A DNA stretch of 64,000 nt from Collinsella sp. TF05-9AC (GCF_003438495.1 NZ_QSSH01000002.1:62001-126000), one strand, 5' to 3'. Shown: positions 1 through 8,850, counted from the stretch's first letter. Numbers and translations are program-made. Notes: generated by a model not told the origin, from the letters alone.

Positions 1-1
1 C

Positions 2-391
2 GTCCTCTTCTCGTCCTCCCTGTCTGTCAAAGACGTCTATTACATTCTGGGAAGGACGATGAAGGCCGACGCCCGCCGCGAGGGGGCTCTCACTCCCGAA
101 GCCATCGCCGGTGCCGACGAGACAGCGTGGGCGTGCGTTCGCCTGATTCGGCAAAAGTCGATTATTGCCTCGGTCGGTGCAGACGAGGTCTTCGACTCCT
201 TTGTGTTCAAGTATCATCACAACGACTTTGAGGACGACCTGATGCTGGGCGTCGCCAATCGCATTGATGCCGATTACGTCGTGACAGAGGACAAAAATCT
301 CATCAAACATACCAATGGTGTATGCATTAATGTTCAACAGGCGTTGAAGTTGGTTGAAGGGTCCAACGTCCCTTCGGCACGGCCCGTCTAA
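2..391 (+). CDS. PIN-domain protein, C-terminal part (cut by window start)
   Basis: The frame is open from base 2, so the gene begins before the window; the ATG at 59 is internal. The visible 129 residues end in a PIN-like core: an acidic FEDDLMLGVA segment followed by DADYVVTEDKNLI, the usual 'sensed aspartates' before a TEDK strand. PIN proteins are Mg2+-dependent ribonucleases, often the toxin of a VapBC-like pair. Any antitoxin partner would lie upstream, outside the window. The family assignment rests on the C-terminal half only. Confidence 0.7.
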   Translation, partial: VLFSSSLSVKDVYYILGRTMKADARREGALTPEAIAGADETAWACVRLIRQKSIIASVGADEVFDSFVFKYHHNDFEDDLMLGVANRIDADYVVTEDKNLIKHTNGVCINVQQALKLVEGSNVPSARPV

Positions 392-539
392 TATGCTTTA
401 TCTTGATAAAGTGGCGTTTCCTCGCCGTTAGCCGATGATGCGAGGGCGCTCGGCGTTTTCGACTGGTTTATGCACGCAAAGTCTGGGAATATACAAGTCG
501 CATGTCTTACTGTCTAACCAGTTGCGCCAAGGAGGCACC

Positions 540-1997
540 ATGGACTACAAGATTACCGGCTACGAGCCCGCCCAGCTGTTCCATTTCTTTGAGGAGATCA
601 GCGCGATCCCCCGTGGGTCTGGCAACGAGAAAGGCATCAGCGATTTCCTGGTCGCGTTTGCCAAGGAGCGCGGTCTCGATGTGTATCAGGACGAGGTCTA
701 CAACGTCATCATTCGCAAGCCCGCATCTGCCGGCGCCGAGAATGCCCCGACCGTGATGCTGCAGGGCCACATCGACATGGTGTGCGACAAGCTGGGCTCC
801 GTTGAGCACGACTTTACGACCGATGGTATCGACCTGGTCGTCAAGGACGGCGTCCTCACCGCTAACGGCACCACTCTGGGCGCCGACAACGGTATTGCCG
901 TCGCTCTGATGCTCACTGTTCTCGATGATGATTCGATCGTTCACCCCGCCCTCGAGTGCGTATTCACCACCGACGAGGAGACTGGCCTGGTCGGCGCCGA
1001 GACGCTCGACAAGTCCCAGATTAGCGCCCGCACCATGATTAACCTTGACTCCGAGGAAGAGGGCGTTGCCACCGTCAGCTGCGCCGGCGGCGTCGTCGTT
1101 ACCTACACCTGCCCCATCGTGCGCGAGCACAAGACCGGTAGCACCCTCACGCTCGACATCTCCGGCCTGCTGGGCGGTCACTCCGGCAGCGATATCAACC
1201 TGGAGCGCGGCAACGGCAACCTCATCATGGCCCGCATCATCGACCGCCTGATGGTTGCCGGCGAGCCCGCCATCGTTAGCTTTAACGGCGGCACCAAGGA
1301 CAACGCCATCAACCGTGAGTGCAAGGCTGTTCTGGTCTACGCCGACCACGCTGCCGCCGAGGCCGCGGCCCAGATCGCAAAGGGCATCATCGCCGACGTT
1401 ACTGCCGAGCTCGAGGTCTTCGACCCCGGCTTTACCTGCACGGTTGAGATTGCCGACAACGCTGAGGTCGAGGCCATGGACGAGAAGTCCGCACTTGCCC
1501 TTATTCGCGCTCTGCGTCTTGCCCCCAACGGTGTGATCCGCCGCAACGTCGCCACCGACGGCTCCGTCGAGGTTTCCTCCAACATCGGCGTGGTTGCCAC
1601 CTCCGATGACGAGGTCAAGATCATGCTGTCCCCGCGCTCCTCGATCACCTCGCTGCAGAACGAGTTCAAGGACCGCCTGCAGACGCTGGCCGATGTCCTG
1701 GGATTCGACGCCAAGTTTGAGTTCGAGTATCCCGGCTGGAGCTATGCCGAGCATTCGCCGGTCCGCGACATCTTTGTCGAGAGCTATCGCGAGCTCTTTG
1801 GCTCCGAGCTGCGCATCGAGTCCATTCACGCCGGCCTTGAGTGCGGCCTGTTTGCCGAGGCCCTGCACGGCCTGGATGCCATCGCCGTGGGCCCGACGCT
1901 CTCCGATGTCCACACCCCGGACGAGAGCATGGAGCTCGCTTCTGCCGAGCGCTTCTACGAGCTGCTCATCGACGTCCTCAAGCGCCTTGCCGCGTAA
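540..1997 (+). CDS. pepD: Aminoacyl-histidine dipeptidase (M20 family, PepD)
   Basis: A cytosolic zinc dipeptidase that splits Xaa-His and similar dipeptides. The 485-residue length is normal for PepD. Metal-binding and catalytic motifs are in order: GHIDMVC (H77, D79), GADNGIA (D116), TDEETGLVG (E146/E147) and INLDSEE (D170). The start is the ATG at 540, placed 5 bases after AAGGAGG. An in-frame ATG at 435 would add 35 residues unlike the family and lacks a ribosome site. A strong terminator follows, so it is probably transcribed alone. Confidence 0.95.
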   Translation: MDYKITGYEPAQLFHFFEEISAIPRGSGNEKGISDFLVAFAKERGLDVYQDEVYNVIIRKPASAGAENAPTVMLQGHIDMVCDKLGSVEHDFTTDGIDLVVKDGVLTANGTTLGADNGIAVALMLTVLDDDSIVHPALECVFTTDEETGLVGAETLDKSQISARTMINLDSEEEGVATVSCAGGVVVTYTCPIVREHKTGSTLTLDISGLLGGHSGSDINLERGNGNLIMARIIDRLMVAGEPAIVSFNGGTKDNAINRECKAVLVYADHAAAEAAAQIAKGIIADVTAELEVFDPGFTCTVEIADNAEVEAMDEKSALALIRALRLAPNGVIRRNVATDGSVEVSSNIGVVATSDDEVKIMLSPRSSITSLQNEFKDRLQTLADVLGFDAKFEFEYPGWSYAEHSPVRDIFVESYRELFGSELRIESIHAGLECGLFAEALHGLDAIAVGPTLSDVHTPDESMELASAERFYELLIDVLKRLAA

Positions 1998-2054
1998 AGG
2001 TTGCGCTAGCAGCAGTCCGAGTCACGTGCTAGCGGATTGCAAATGACATTACGA

Positions 2055-2102
2055 GAGGGGGCATTCGAGCGTTTGCGACGGGTGCCCCCCCTCTTTTGTT
2101 TG
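2055..2102 (+). terminator. Intrinsic terminator after pepD
   Basis: GAGGGGGCA at 2055-2063 pairs with TGCCCCCCCTC at 2083-2093, followed by TTTTGTTTG. It lies between the convergent pepD and hipA genes. Confidence 0.85.
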
Positions 2103-2124
2103 ATAATTGCGAAATTACGGTCAC

Positions 2125-3429
2125 CTAGTCCATTTCTGCCCTGATGAGGTCGAGGGTGCGCTGGCAGTTTTCGCGGACGGGGCCGAGCATATGCTCGCGC
2201 AGGTCCGCCATGCCGGGCAGGTCGGCGTATTCGTCCATGACCTCTTCCATGCAAATGGGTACCTCGTAGGCGAGGTCCATCATGGTCGCAAAGCAAAACT
2301 TCTCGGATAGCCCGGCATCGGTAAGCGCCGTCTCCAGCGCGGGATCGCCCATACCGTGGTATCGGCGGATAGCGCCTGGACCGATTCGCCCCACACGATT
2401 TTCGCCGCCAACGCTCATGGCGAGGCGCGCCCGGCGGCGCATGCGCTCATACGCCAAACCCGACGCGACATCGTACATTCGAGCCATCATGGCTGCGCCG
2501 TCGTTTCCAAGGAGCAGGGAATAGTTTTTCGCGTGCGCATCCGGTGCGCCGATAATGGCGTTGAAGAACAGTATCTGCGTAAACAGATACAGGTTAAGTT
2601 GATGGTGGCTCGTATTTACGAGGAGCTCTTGAATGTCGCGGGTGGTCGGGCCGCCGTCTGCTGTGTACTTTTGGGCGGGCATCACCCCAAGTGCCTGACA
2701 GAGGTCTTCTTGATGTAGGCGCCTGATCATTCCGTCTTCGACTTTCACGCGGTCATAGCGCTCAACAATGAGGGCAGGTTCGTCCTCAAACATACGATAT
2801 TCGACGTTTGCCGTTGCGATACCGGCGCGCTGGGCGCTTTTCATGCAGACAAACTCATTGAGAGCCTCAAGTTTAAATCCGATGACGCCATTTTTGAAAA
2901 TATGCGTCGTGGGCGAGGAGCCCACGCATTCGCACCAGCGACCGTCTATGAGTGCGAGAGCGAACTTGCCCTGATTGCCTCCAAGTGACCAACTTTCATC
3001 TAGGCCCATCCACGATGCATTGCGGTCATCTCTGATTGACTTGAGTCGCAGTGCAATCTCGTGATCGCCTATAGGGCGGTATTCGCTGGTGCGATGCAAG
3101 ACGGCGTTGACGTCTTCTTCGGCGCAAAACTGCACTCCACCCGGACAGTCAAGTCCGATATGGCTGAGTAGCGCAACGGCATTGTTGGGTCTAACGTCGA
3201 ATTCGGCAGCAATCGCCTTTCGCTGATCCTCGCTGTCGGGTAGAAGACCAAACAAGTACGGATTCATGACCTGTTGGCCGTATGTGCGATTTGATATGGG
3301 AATGTTGGTCGATAGGGCTGGCCCGTCATAATCTTGATCGTAGACAAAACTGACTAGACTGCTCTCATCTTGCATGAGCGTTCCTGCGGGTACGCCGCAA
3401 ATAATAGTCCGAAGCGTTTTTCTGGCCAT
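2125..3429 (-). CDS. hipA: HipA-family serine/threonine kinase toxin
   Basis: A 434-residue HipA-like kinase. Known HipA toxins phosphorylate an aminoacyl-tRNA synthetase and induce growth arrest. Visible motifs: the glycine-rich SLGGNQGKFAL (148-158), THIFK with the ATP-binding lysine (175-179), IVERYDR (221-227), the catalytic loop GAPDAHAKNY (294-303: D297, K301, N302) and a metal-binding MYDVAS (D320). It starts 3 bases after the hipB stop, giving the standard antitoxin-toxin order. All kinase motifs look intact, so the toxin is probably functional. The target synthetase cannot be read from sequence. Confidence 0.92.
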   Translation of the reverse strand: MARKTLRTIICGVPAGTLMQDESSLVSFVYDQDYDGPALSTNIPISNRTYGQQVMNPYLFGLLPDSEDQRKAIAAEFDVRPNNAVALLSHIGLDCPGGVQFCAEEDVNAVLHRTSEYRPIGDHEIALRLKSIRDDRNASWMGLDESWSLGGNQGKFALALIDGRWCECVGSSPTTHIFKNGVIGFKLEALNEFVCMKSAQRAGIATANVEYRMFEDEPALIVERYDRVKVEDGMIRRLHQEDLCQALGVMPAQKYTADGGPTTRDIQELLVNTSHHQLNLYLFTQILFFNAIIGAPDAHAKNYSLLLGNDGAAMMARMYDVASGLAYERMRRRARLAMSVGGENRVGRIGPGAIRRYHGMGDPALETALTDAGLSEKFCFATMMDLAYEVPICMEEVMDEYADLPGMADLREHMLGPVRENCQRTLDLIRAEMD

Positions 3430-3432
3430 TGG

Positions 3433-3903
3433 CTATCTCCCTTCGGGCTTGGTTTGGGCAGATGCGCTTGTGGCAATCGAGACTCCGAGATTGGACATGG
3501 CGAAATCGGCGAAGGCCTTGTCGTAGAGCTCGGACGTAAAGGGGGCGTCTGCAAGAACCGGAATGGCGGCGCAGCGACGGTGGCTATGAGAGGGACGTTG
3601 AGCGTGATGGCACCTGGGGGTGCTACAAGGTTGCAAATCGGCATGCGGGGCGTCGACTGGTTGCTCGTTATTCGTTTTGGCGATATCCCCTTGAGCGGCG
3701 AGCGCCAGTCCGAGAGCATTGAAGATTGCCAACAGCTTGTCGAGCCGAATGCCCGTGGCATCTCCCAGCTCGAGCGATGCGAGCAGGCGCTCCGAAACAC
3801 CGGCCTTATTAGCGAGGGCGGCACGGGTGAGACCCTGAGCCTCGCGTGCCTGGCGCACGTAGATGCCAGCTTGGCGCGGTGTGGTGATGGGAAGGGTATC
3901 CAC
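3433..3903 (-). CDS. hipB: HipB-type antitoxin, XRE-family DNA-binding protein
   Basis: A 156-residue protein with an N-terminal helix-turn-helix of the XRE/Cro type (about residues 14-60: VRQAREAQGLTRAALANKAG, then VSERLLASLELGD). The C-terminal half is low-complexity and not conserved by eye. The start is GTG at 3903, with TAGGAG upstream. HipB proteins neutralise HipA and repress their own operon. The triplicated TGCAAAA(G/C)TCTGCA site just upstream is the likely operator. Confidence 0.88.
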   Translation of the reverse strand: MDTLPITTPRQAGIYVRQAREAQGLTRAALANKAGVSERLLASLELGDATGIRLDKLLAIFNALGLALAAQGDIAKTNNEQPVDAPHADLQPCSTPRCHHAQRPSHSHRRCAAIPVLADAPFTSELYDKAFADFAMSNLGVSIATSASAQTKPEGR

Positions 3904-3918
3904 GGCGATCTCCTAACG

Positions 3919-3986
3919 TGCAGACTTTTGCATCATAGTATGACATGCAAAAGTCTGCATGAAAAGGCCTCATGCAAAACTCTGCA
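3919..3986 (-). promoter_or_regulatory. hipBA operator: three copies of a 14-bp site
   Basis: TGCAGACTTTTGCA at 3919-3932, its exact reverse complement TGCAAAAGTCTGCA at 3946-3959, and TGCAAAACTCTGCA (one change) at 3973-3986. Each site has TGCA ends, and the first two form an inverted repeat 16 bases from the hipB GTG. Binding by HipB is inferred from position and symmetry. Confidence 0.75.
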
Positions 3987-4023
3987 TTAGGCCTCATCCG
4001 GACGTTTAGTTTTGAAGGGTGTT

Positions 4024-4602
4024 TTACAGCGCCAAAATCCCCAGATGCTCCAGCAAAATCTTGAGGCCGATGAGGACGAGCACGACGCCACCCACGATGG
4101 TGGCGGGCTTTTCGTAGCGCGCGCCAAAGGTGTGGCCGATCGCTACGCCGGCAACGGAGAAGACAAAGGTCGTGATGCCAATGAGCGACACGGCGGGAAC
4201 GATATCGACCGAGAGCGCGGCAAACGAGATGCCCACGGCAAGCGCGTCAATCGAGGTGGCGATGGCAAGGATTAGATATTCGCCCAGGTCGATCTTTTCG
4301 GCATCCTTGCCGTCGCCTTCGTTCTCGTCCTCAGTAAAGGCTTCCCACAGCATCTTGCCGCCGATAAAGGCGAGCAGGATAAAGGCGATCCAGTGGTCGA
4401 TGGGGCTGATGATGCCCATGAACTGGCTACCAAGGGCCCACCCAATTACGGGCATGCCGGCCTGGAAACCGCCAAAGAACAGGCCGAGTATCACGGCGAC
4501 CTTAAGGTTGATCCTTTTCATGCCAAGGCCCTTGCAGATGGATACGGCAAAAGCGTCCATAGAAAGGCCGATAGCGAGCAACACAAGCTCTGCGAGTCCC
4601 AT
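4024..4602 (-). CDS. mntP: Manganese efflux pump MntP
   Basis: A small polytopic membrane protein (192 residues, six predicted membrane segments) of the MntP/DUF204 family, which exports Mn2+. Two internal repeats each carry the acidic signature (GLSMDAFAVSI near the N-terminus, ATSIDALAVGIS in the second half). The start is the ATG at 4602 behind GAGGGAG. The same frame stays open upstream to 4755, but that stretch is the riboswitch leader, not protein. It lies alone between hipBA and disA. Confidence 0.93.
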   Translation of the reverse strand: MGLAELVLLAIGLSMDAFAVSICKGLGMKRINLKVAVILGLFFGGFQAGMPVIGWALGSQFMGIISPIDHWIAFILLAFIGGKMLWEAFTEDENEGDGKDAEKIDLGEYLILAIATSIDALAVGISFAALSVDIVPAVSLIGITTFVFSVAGVAIGHTFGARYEKPATIVGGVVLVLIGLKILLEHLGILAL

Positions 4603-4651
4603 AGTCTGGCTCCCTCTCTGCGGGCGGGCCCGCGTGTACCTCTTGGGGGAG

Positions 4652-4701
4652 TAACAAAAAAGACCCGTGGCGTACGCGTTGCGCGCACAGCCACGAGTCT
4701 C
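4652..4701 (-). terminator. Riboswitch expression platform (terminator hairpin) of mntP
   Basis: On the minus strand AGACTCGTGGC pairs with GCCACGGGTCT across a GC-rich loop, followed by TTTTTT. It lies directly after the aptamer's terminal AACGAGAC and overlaps its 3' end. This fits a switch in which Mn2+ binding prevents termination upstream of mntP. Confidence 0.75.
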
Positions 4702-4790
4702 GTTCATTAAGGCAAGCCAGGCCGCATCGGCCAGTGTGTTGACTTGCCGCGCCACCGGAGGCGAACCCGATCACGCGACTACTCCCTCAT
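4690..4790 (-). ncRNA. yybP-ykoY manganese riboswitch
   Basis: Read on the minus strand, the leader starts GGGAGTAG, continues to GTCAACACACTGG, and ends CTTGCCTTAATGAACGAGAC. These are the conserved 5' and 3' segments of the yybP-ykoY aptamer, which senses Mn2+. It stands directly upstream of mntP, a well-established partner. Ends are approximate. Confidence 0.88.
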
Positions 4791-4948
4791 TTATGCGAAT
4801 CCCGATGCTACCACATGAACAGCTGATTTGGGTTGGGCTCTCAGCTGTGTTCGCTCATTCTGTAAGCATCGGATTTCGCAAGCGCCGCAGGGACAAACCG
4901 TGAGAAACTATTTAGCGTTTATGGAGCGTATACGATGGGAGCGATGCC

Positions 4949-6016
4949 TTGGATAAGAACGAGCTGCAAAAGCGTATGGAACAGGCCATCCGCCTGACGG
5001 CACCTGGTCAGCCGATCCGCACCGCCCTCGACATGATCATCGCCGGTCACCTGGGCGCCCTTATCTGCGTCGGCGACACCGAAAACGTGCTCGCTGCCGG
5101 TAACGACGGCTTCCCGCTCAACATTTCGTTTACCTCGAACCGCCTGTTCGAGCTTTCCAAGATGGACGGCGCCATCGTTATCGATGGCGACCTCACCCAG
5201 ATCCTGCGCGCCAACTTCCACCTCAATCCCGATCCCTCGCTCGCCACGAGTGAGACGGGCATGCGTCACCGTACTGCTGCTCGCATGTCGGTGCTCACCG
5301 ATGCCATCGTGATCTCGGTTTCGGCTCGTCGCGCCGTCGTCAACGTGTACGTCCACGGCAAGAGCTACGAGATTCAGCCCGTCACCACCATCATGAGCTC
5401 GGTCAACCAGCTCGTCGCCACGCTCCAGACTACCCGTCAGTCGCTCGATCGCTCCCTGTTGCGCCTGACGGCCCTCGAGCTCGACGACTACGTCACACTC
5501 GCCGACATTACCGGTATTTTCTCGAGCTTCGAGATCATGCAGCAGGCAAAGACCGAGCTTAAGGATTGCATTGTCAAGCTGGGTAACCAGGGTAAGCTCG
5601 TGCAGATGCAGCTCGAGCAGCTCGCGGGCTCCAGCATGGATACCGAATACGACTTGATGATCCGCGACTACGCGAGCGATTCCTCTGAGGCCAACGCCGA
5701 GAAGATTCGCGCCGAGCTGAGCCGTATGACGCCTAAGGACCTGTCCGACCCGCAGCACGTGGCGGCAGTTCTGGGCTATGACGACTTGGACGAGGACTCC
5801 GTCATGACGCCGCTGGGCCTGCGCACGCTTTCGCGCGTGTCCGTCGTGCGCGACGGCGTGGCCGAGAAGATCGTCGACGAGTACGGCTCGCTGCAGGAGC
5901 TCATGGACGACATCAGCGAGGATCCGGAGCGCTTGGGCGACTTTGGCGTCAACAACCCTGCCATTCTTGCGGACTCGCTGTACCGCATGAAGGGCACCAA
6001 ACAGGGGAACGCATAA
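4949..6016 (+). CDS. disA: Diadenylate cyclase DisA (c-di-AMP synthase, DNA-integrity scanner)
   Basis: Makes cyclic di-AMP from two ATP and scans DNA through a C-terminal helix-hairpin-helix domain. The 355 residues have the DAC domain up front with DGA (73-75) and RHRTAAR (106-112), the two nucleotide-binding signatures; the usual form of the latter is RHRTAER. A coiled linker and the HhH region (about 290-350) follow. The start is TTG at 4949 behind GGGAG; a stop lies just upstream in frame and no ATG fits. The stop TAA overlaps the ispD ATG, so the two are translationally coupled. Confidence 0.95.
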   Translation: MDKNELQKRMEQAIRLTAPGQPIRTALDMIIAGHLGALICVGDTENVLAAGNDGFPLNISFTSNRLFELSKMDGAIVIDGDLTQILRANFHLNPDPSLATSETGMRHRTAARMSVLTDAIVISVSARRAVVNVYVHGKSYEIQPVTTIMSSVNQLVATLQTTRQSLDRSLLRLTALELDDYVTLADITGIFSSFEIMQQAKTELKDCIVKLGNQGKLVQMQLEQLAGSSMDTEYDLMIRDYASDSSEANAEKIRAELSRMTPKDLSDPQHVAAVLGYDDLDEDSVMTPLGLRTLSRVSVVRDGVAEKIVDEYGSLQELMDDISEDPERLGDFGVNNPAILADSLYRMKGTKQGNA

Positions 6017-6744
6017 TGGCGCCCGTATGCGCCGTGGTCGTTGCCGGCGGCAGCGGCCAGCGCTTTGGAAATCCCGGCGGCAAGCAGCTCGTTAATGTGG
6101 CGGGCCGTCCGCTCATGAGCTGGTCCATCCGCGCGTTCGATCGTAGCGATAAGGTCGGCCATATCGTCGTGGTTTGCCCTGCCGAGCGCCGTGCCGAGAT
6201 GCGCCGCCTGGCCATTGACCCGTTTGACTATGACACGCCCATCAGCTTTGCCGATGCCGGCGATACCCGTCAGGATTCCACCCGTGCCGGCGTGCATGCG
6301 GTTCCGGCGGGTTTCGAATATGTCGCCATCCACGACGGCGCTCGTCCGCTCATTACGACCGAGGCCATCGACCACGCTATCGACGTGCTCGTGAGCGACC
6401 GTGCCCTCGACGGTGTCGTGTGCGGTCAGCCCGCGATCGACACGCTCAAGATCGTTGACGGCGATAATATCGTCGAGACGCCGCCGCGTGAGCTCTACTG
6501 GGCAGCGCAGACGCCGCAGATCTTTAGCGTCGATGCTATGAAGCGCGCCCACGCTGCAGCCATTGCCGAGGGCTTTATCGGTACCGATGATTCGTCGCTG
6601 GTCGAGCGCATGGGTGGGCGCGTCCGCTGCGTCCAGAGCCCACGCGATAACCTTAAGGTGACGGTGCCCGAGGACCTGCGTCCCGTAACCGCGATTCTGC
6701 TTGGCCGCATGGCCGAGGGAGAGGACCTTCCCCATGTTCAGTAA
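6016..6744 (+). CDS. ispD: 2-C-methyl-D-erythritol 4-phosphate cytidylyltransferase IspD
   Basis: Third step of the MEP isoprenoid pathway: joins MEP and CTP to give CDP-methylerythritol. Visible features are the nucleotide-binding AGGSGQRFG (10-18), IHDGARPL, QTPQIF and TDDSSLVE near the C-terminus, then DNLKVTVPEDL. The 242-residue length is typical. It overlaps disA by one base (TAATG) and ispF by 11 bases, so disA, ispD and ispF form one tightly coupled unit. Confidence 0.95.
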   Translation: MAPVCAVVVAGGSGQRFGNPGGKQLVNVAGRPLMSWSIRAFDRSDKVGHIVVVCPAERRAEMRRLAIDPFDYDTPISFADAGDTRQDSTRAGVHAVPAGFEYVAIHDGARPLITTEAIDHAIDVLVSDRALDGVVCGQPAIDTLKIVDGDNIVETPPRELYWAAQTPQIFSVDAMKRAHAAAIAEGFIGTDDSSLVERMGGRVRCVQSPRDNLKVTVPEDLRPVTAILLGRMAEGEDLPHVQ

Positions 6745-7228
6745 CCTGCGCATTGGCCATGGCTACGACGTTCACCGTCTGGTGGAGGGGCGTCGATGTA
6801 TCATCGGCGGTGTCGACATTCCCTACGAGCGCGGCCTGCTGGGCCACTCGGATGCCGATGTGCTCGCGCACGCCTTGGCCGACGCCATTCTGGGCGCCTG
6901 CCGTGGGGGAGACATCGGCAAGCTATTCCCCGACACCGACCCCGCCTACGAGGGTGCCGATTCGATGGTGCTGCTTGCCCGCGTGATGGACTATGCGCGT
7001 GAGCTGGGCTTTGAGTTTGTCGATGCCGATTGCACCATTGCCTGCCAGCAGCCTAAGATCACCCCGCATCGCGATGCCATGCGCGCCAACCTTGCCCATG
7101 CCCTGGGCGTTGACGTCGAAAACGTGGGCGTCGCCGCCACTACGACCGAAAAGCTCGGTTGGGAAGGCCAGGGCGAGGGAATCGGCGCCTGGGCCGTCTG
7201 CCTGCTACAGAAAACCGTTAAGGAGTAA
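6734..7228 (+). CDS. ispF: 2-C-methyl-D-erythritol 2,4-cyclodiphosphate synthase IspF
   Basis: Cyclises CDP-methylerythritol 2-phosphate in the MEP pathway. The metal-binding pair D12 and H14 sits in GHGYDVHRL, and LLGHSDADVLAHAL and the substrate loop GDIGKLFPDTD follow. The chosen ATG at 6734 gives 164 residues, the family length. An in-frame ATG at 6701 would add 11 residues with no homology and lie deeper in ispD. It is adjacent to ispD as in many bacteria. Confidence 0.95.
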   Translation: MFSNLRIGHGYDVHRLVEGRRCIIGGVDIPYERGLLGHSDADVLAHALADAILGACRGGDIGKLFPDTDPAYEGADSMVLLARVMDYARELGFEFVDADCTIACQQPKITPHRDAMRANLAHALGVDVENVGVAATTTEKLGWEGQGEGIGAWAVCLLQKTVKE

Positions 7229-7231
7229 CGA

Positions 7232-8698
7232 ATGCGTATCTACAACAGCGCTACCCATAAAAAGGAAGAGTTCCAGCCCATCGAGTCCGGCAAGGTCCGC
7301 ATGTACGTGTGCGGCCCCACGGTCTACGACAACATCCACATCGGCAACGCCCGTACGTTCATCAGCTTTGACGTGATTCGCCGCTGGCTCATCGCGAGCG
7401 GTTACGAGGTCACGTTCGCCCAGAACCTCACCGATGTCGACGACAAGATCATCAAGCGCGCCAACGAGCAGGGCCGTACGGCCGCCGAGGTCGCGACGGA
7501 GTTCTCCGACAAGTTCATCGGCGTCATGCGCGCCGCCAACGTGCTCGATCCCGATGTGCGCCCCCGCGCCACCAAGGAGATCGGCCCCATGATCGCCATG
7601 ATCAAGACGCTTATCGAGCAGGGCCACGCTTACGCAGCCGATAACGGCGACGTGTACTTTGCCGTGCGCAGCGATCCCAACTATGGTCAGGTCTCGGGCC
7701 GCAACATCGACGACCTTATGGTTGGCGCGCGCATCGAGGAGAACGAGGACAAGAACGACCCGCTCGACTTTGCCCTGTGGAAGGCCGCTAAGCCCGGCGA
7801 GCCCAGCTGGCCGAGCCCCTGGGGCGAGGGCCGTCCCGGTTGGCACACCGAGTGCGCCGCCATGGTGCATCGCTACCTGGGCACTCCGATCGACATCCAC
7901 GGCGGCGGCTCCGACCTTGCCTTCCCGCATCACGAGAACGAGTGCGCCCAGGCCACCTGCGCCTGGCACCAGGGCTTCTCCAACACCTGGATGCACACGG
8001 GCATGCTGCTGGTAGACGGCGAGAAGATGTCCAAGTCGCTCGGCAACTTCTTTACGCTGGCCGAGGTCCTCGAGCAGCACTCCGCTGCCGCCCTGCGCCT
8101 GCTGATGCTGCAGACGAGCTATCGCTCGCCGCTCGACTTTTCTTGGGAGCGCCTGGAGGGTGCCGAGAACTCGCTCACGCGTATCGCCGGTACGGTCGAG
8201 AACCTGCGTTGGGCCGCGAACCACGCGACGGCCGATGCCGACGAAGCGGCTGCCGAGGCGTTTGCCGCCAAGGCCGCCGAGACCCGCACCACCTTTAAGG
8301 AGTGCATGGATGACGACTTTAACACCGCCGGTGCCATGGGTGCTGTCTTTGGCTTTGTGACCGAGTGCAACCAGTACCTGGAGCAGGCGGGCGATGCTGC
8401 CGACAAGGCCGCTGCCCTGGCCGCCGCCGATACGCTGGTCGAGCTGCTCGATACGTTTGGCGTCGAGCTTCCCGAGCCCAAGGTCGAGCTGCCGCTGGGC
8501 CTGCTGGGCGTTGCCGCCGGCCTGGTCGCCTACACGGGCGACGACGTGGACGAGGCTGCTGCCAAGATTCTCGAGGCCCGCGCCGAGGCCCGTGCCGCCA
8601 AGAACTGGGATCTGGCCGACGCCATCCGCGACCGGCTAAAGGACCTCGGGTTGACGATTGAAGATACGGCCGCGGGCACCCGTATTAAGACTCTCTAA
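7232..8698 (+). CDS. cysS: Cysteinyl-tRNA synthetase
   Basis: Charges tRNA-Cys. A class I synthetase of 488 residues with the zinc-binding C27 in YVCGPTVYDN, the HIGH-type signature HIGN (36-39) and KMSKS at 265-269. Zinc ligands HHENE follow the GGGSDLAFPH motif. It begins four bases after ispF with AAGGAG upstream, continuing the ispD-ispF-cysS order found in many actinobacteria and firmicutes. A large hairpin and a terminator follow. Confidence 0.97.
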   Translation: MRIYNSATHKKEEFQPIESGKVRMYVCGPTVYDNIHIGNARTFISFDVIRRWLIASGYEVTFAQNLTDVDDKIIKRANEQGRTAAEVATEFSDKFIGVMRAANVLDPDVRPRATKEIGPMIAMIKTLIEQGHAYAADNGDVYFAVRSDPNYGQVSGRNIDDLMVGARIEENEDKNDPLDFALWKAAKPGEPSWPSPWGEGRPGWHTECAAMVHRYLGTPIDIHGGGSDLAFPHHENECAQATCAWHQGFSNTWMHTGMLLVDGEKMSKSLGNFFTLAEVLEQHSAAALRLLMLQTSYRSPLDFSWERLEGAENSLTRIAGTVENLRWAANHATADADEAAAEAFAAKAAETRTTFKECMDDDFNTAGAMGAVFGFVTECNQYLEQAGDAADKAAALAAADTLVELLDTFGVELPEPKVELPLGLLGVAAGLVAYTGDDVDEAAAKILEARAEARAAKNWDLADAIRDRLKDLGLTIEDTAAGTRIKTL

Positions 8699-8704
8699 TC
8701 CCTT

Positions 8705-8806
8705 CGGGTTTCCCAAGCGCCCGACCTTGCCGTTCAAACCGTCGCTCGCGTACTCAAGTACGCGTCGCTCCTCTTTCACGGCAATCTCGGGCACTTGGAA
8801 AACCCG
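8705..8806. repeat. 102-nt near-perfect inverted repeat downstream of cysS
   Basis: CGGGTTTCCCAAGCGCCCGA starts the left arm, and the right arm ends TCGGGCACTTGGAAAACCCG. Complementarity continues inward through CTTGCCGT and ACGGCAAT to the apex GCGTACT-CA-AGTACGC. It is not followed by a T-run and sits just before the real terminator. Confidence 0.8.
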
Positions 8807-8810
8807 TACC

Positions 8811-8850
8811 GACCGCCCGAATTAATATTCATGGGCGGTCGTTTATTTTG
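8811..8850 (+). terminator. Terminator between cysS and rlmB
   Basis: GACCGCCC (8811-8818) pairs with GGGCGGTC (8833-8840), followed by GTTTATTTTG. It separates the disA-cysS operon from rlmB. Confidence 0.75.

Noticed and set aside
507..1913. Minus-strand open frame of 468 codons opposite pepD
   Set aside because: Shadow of pepD, explained by high third-position GC.
2125..3903. hipBA as a degraded pair
   Set aside because: All kinase motifs and the XRE domain are intact, and the operator is well preserved.
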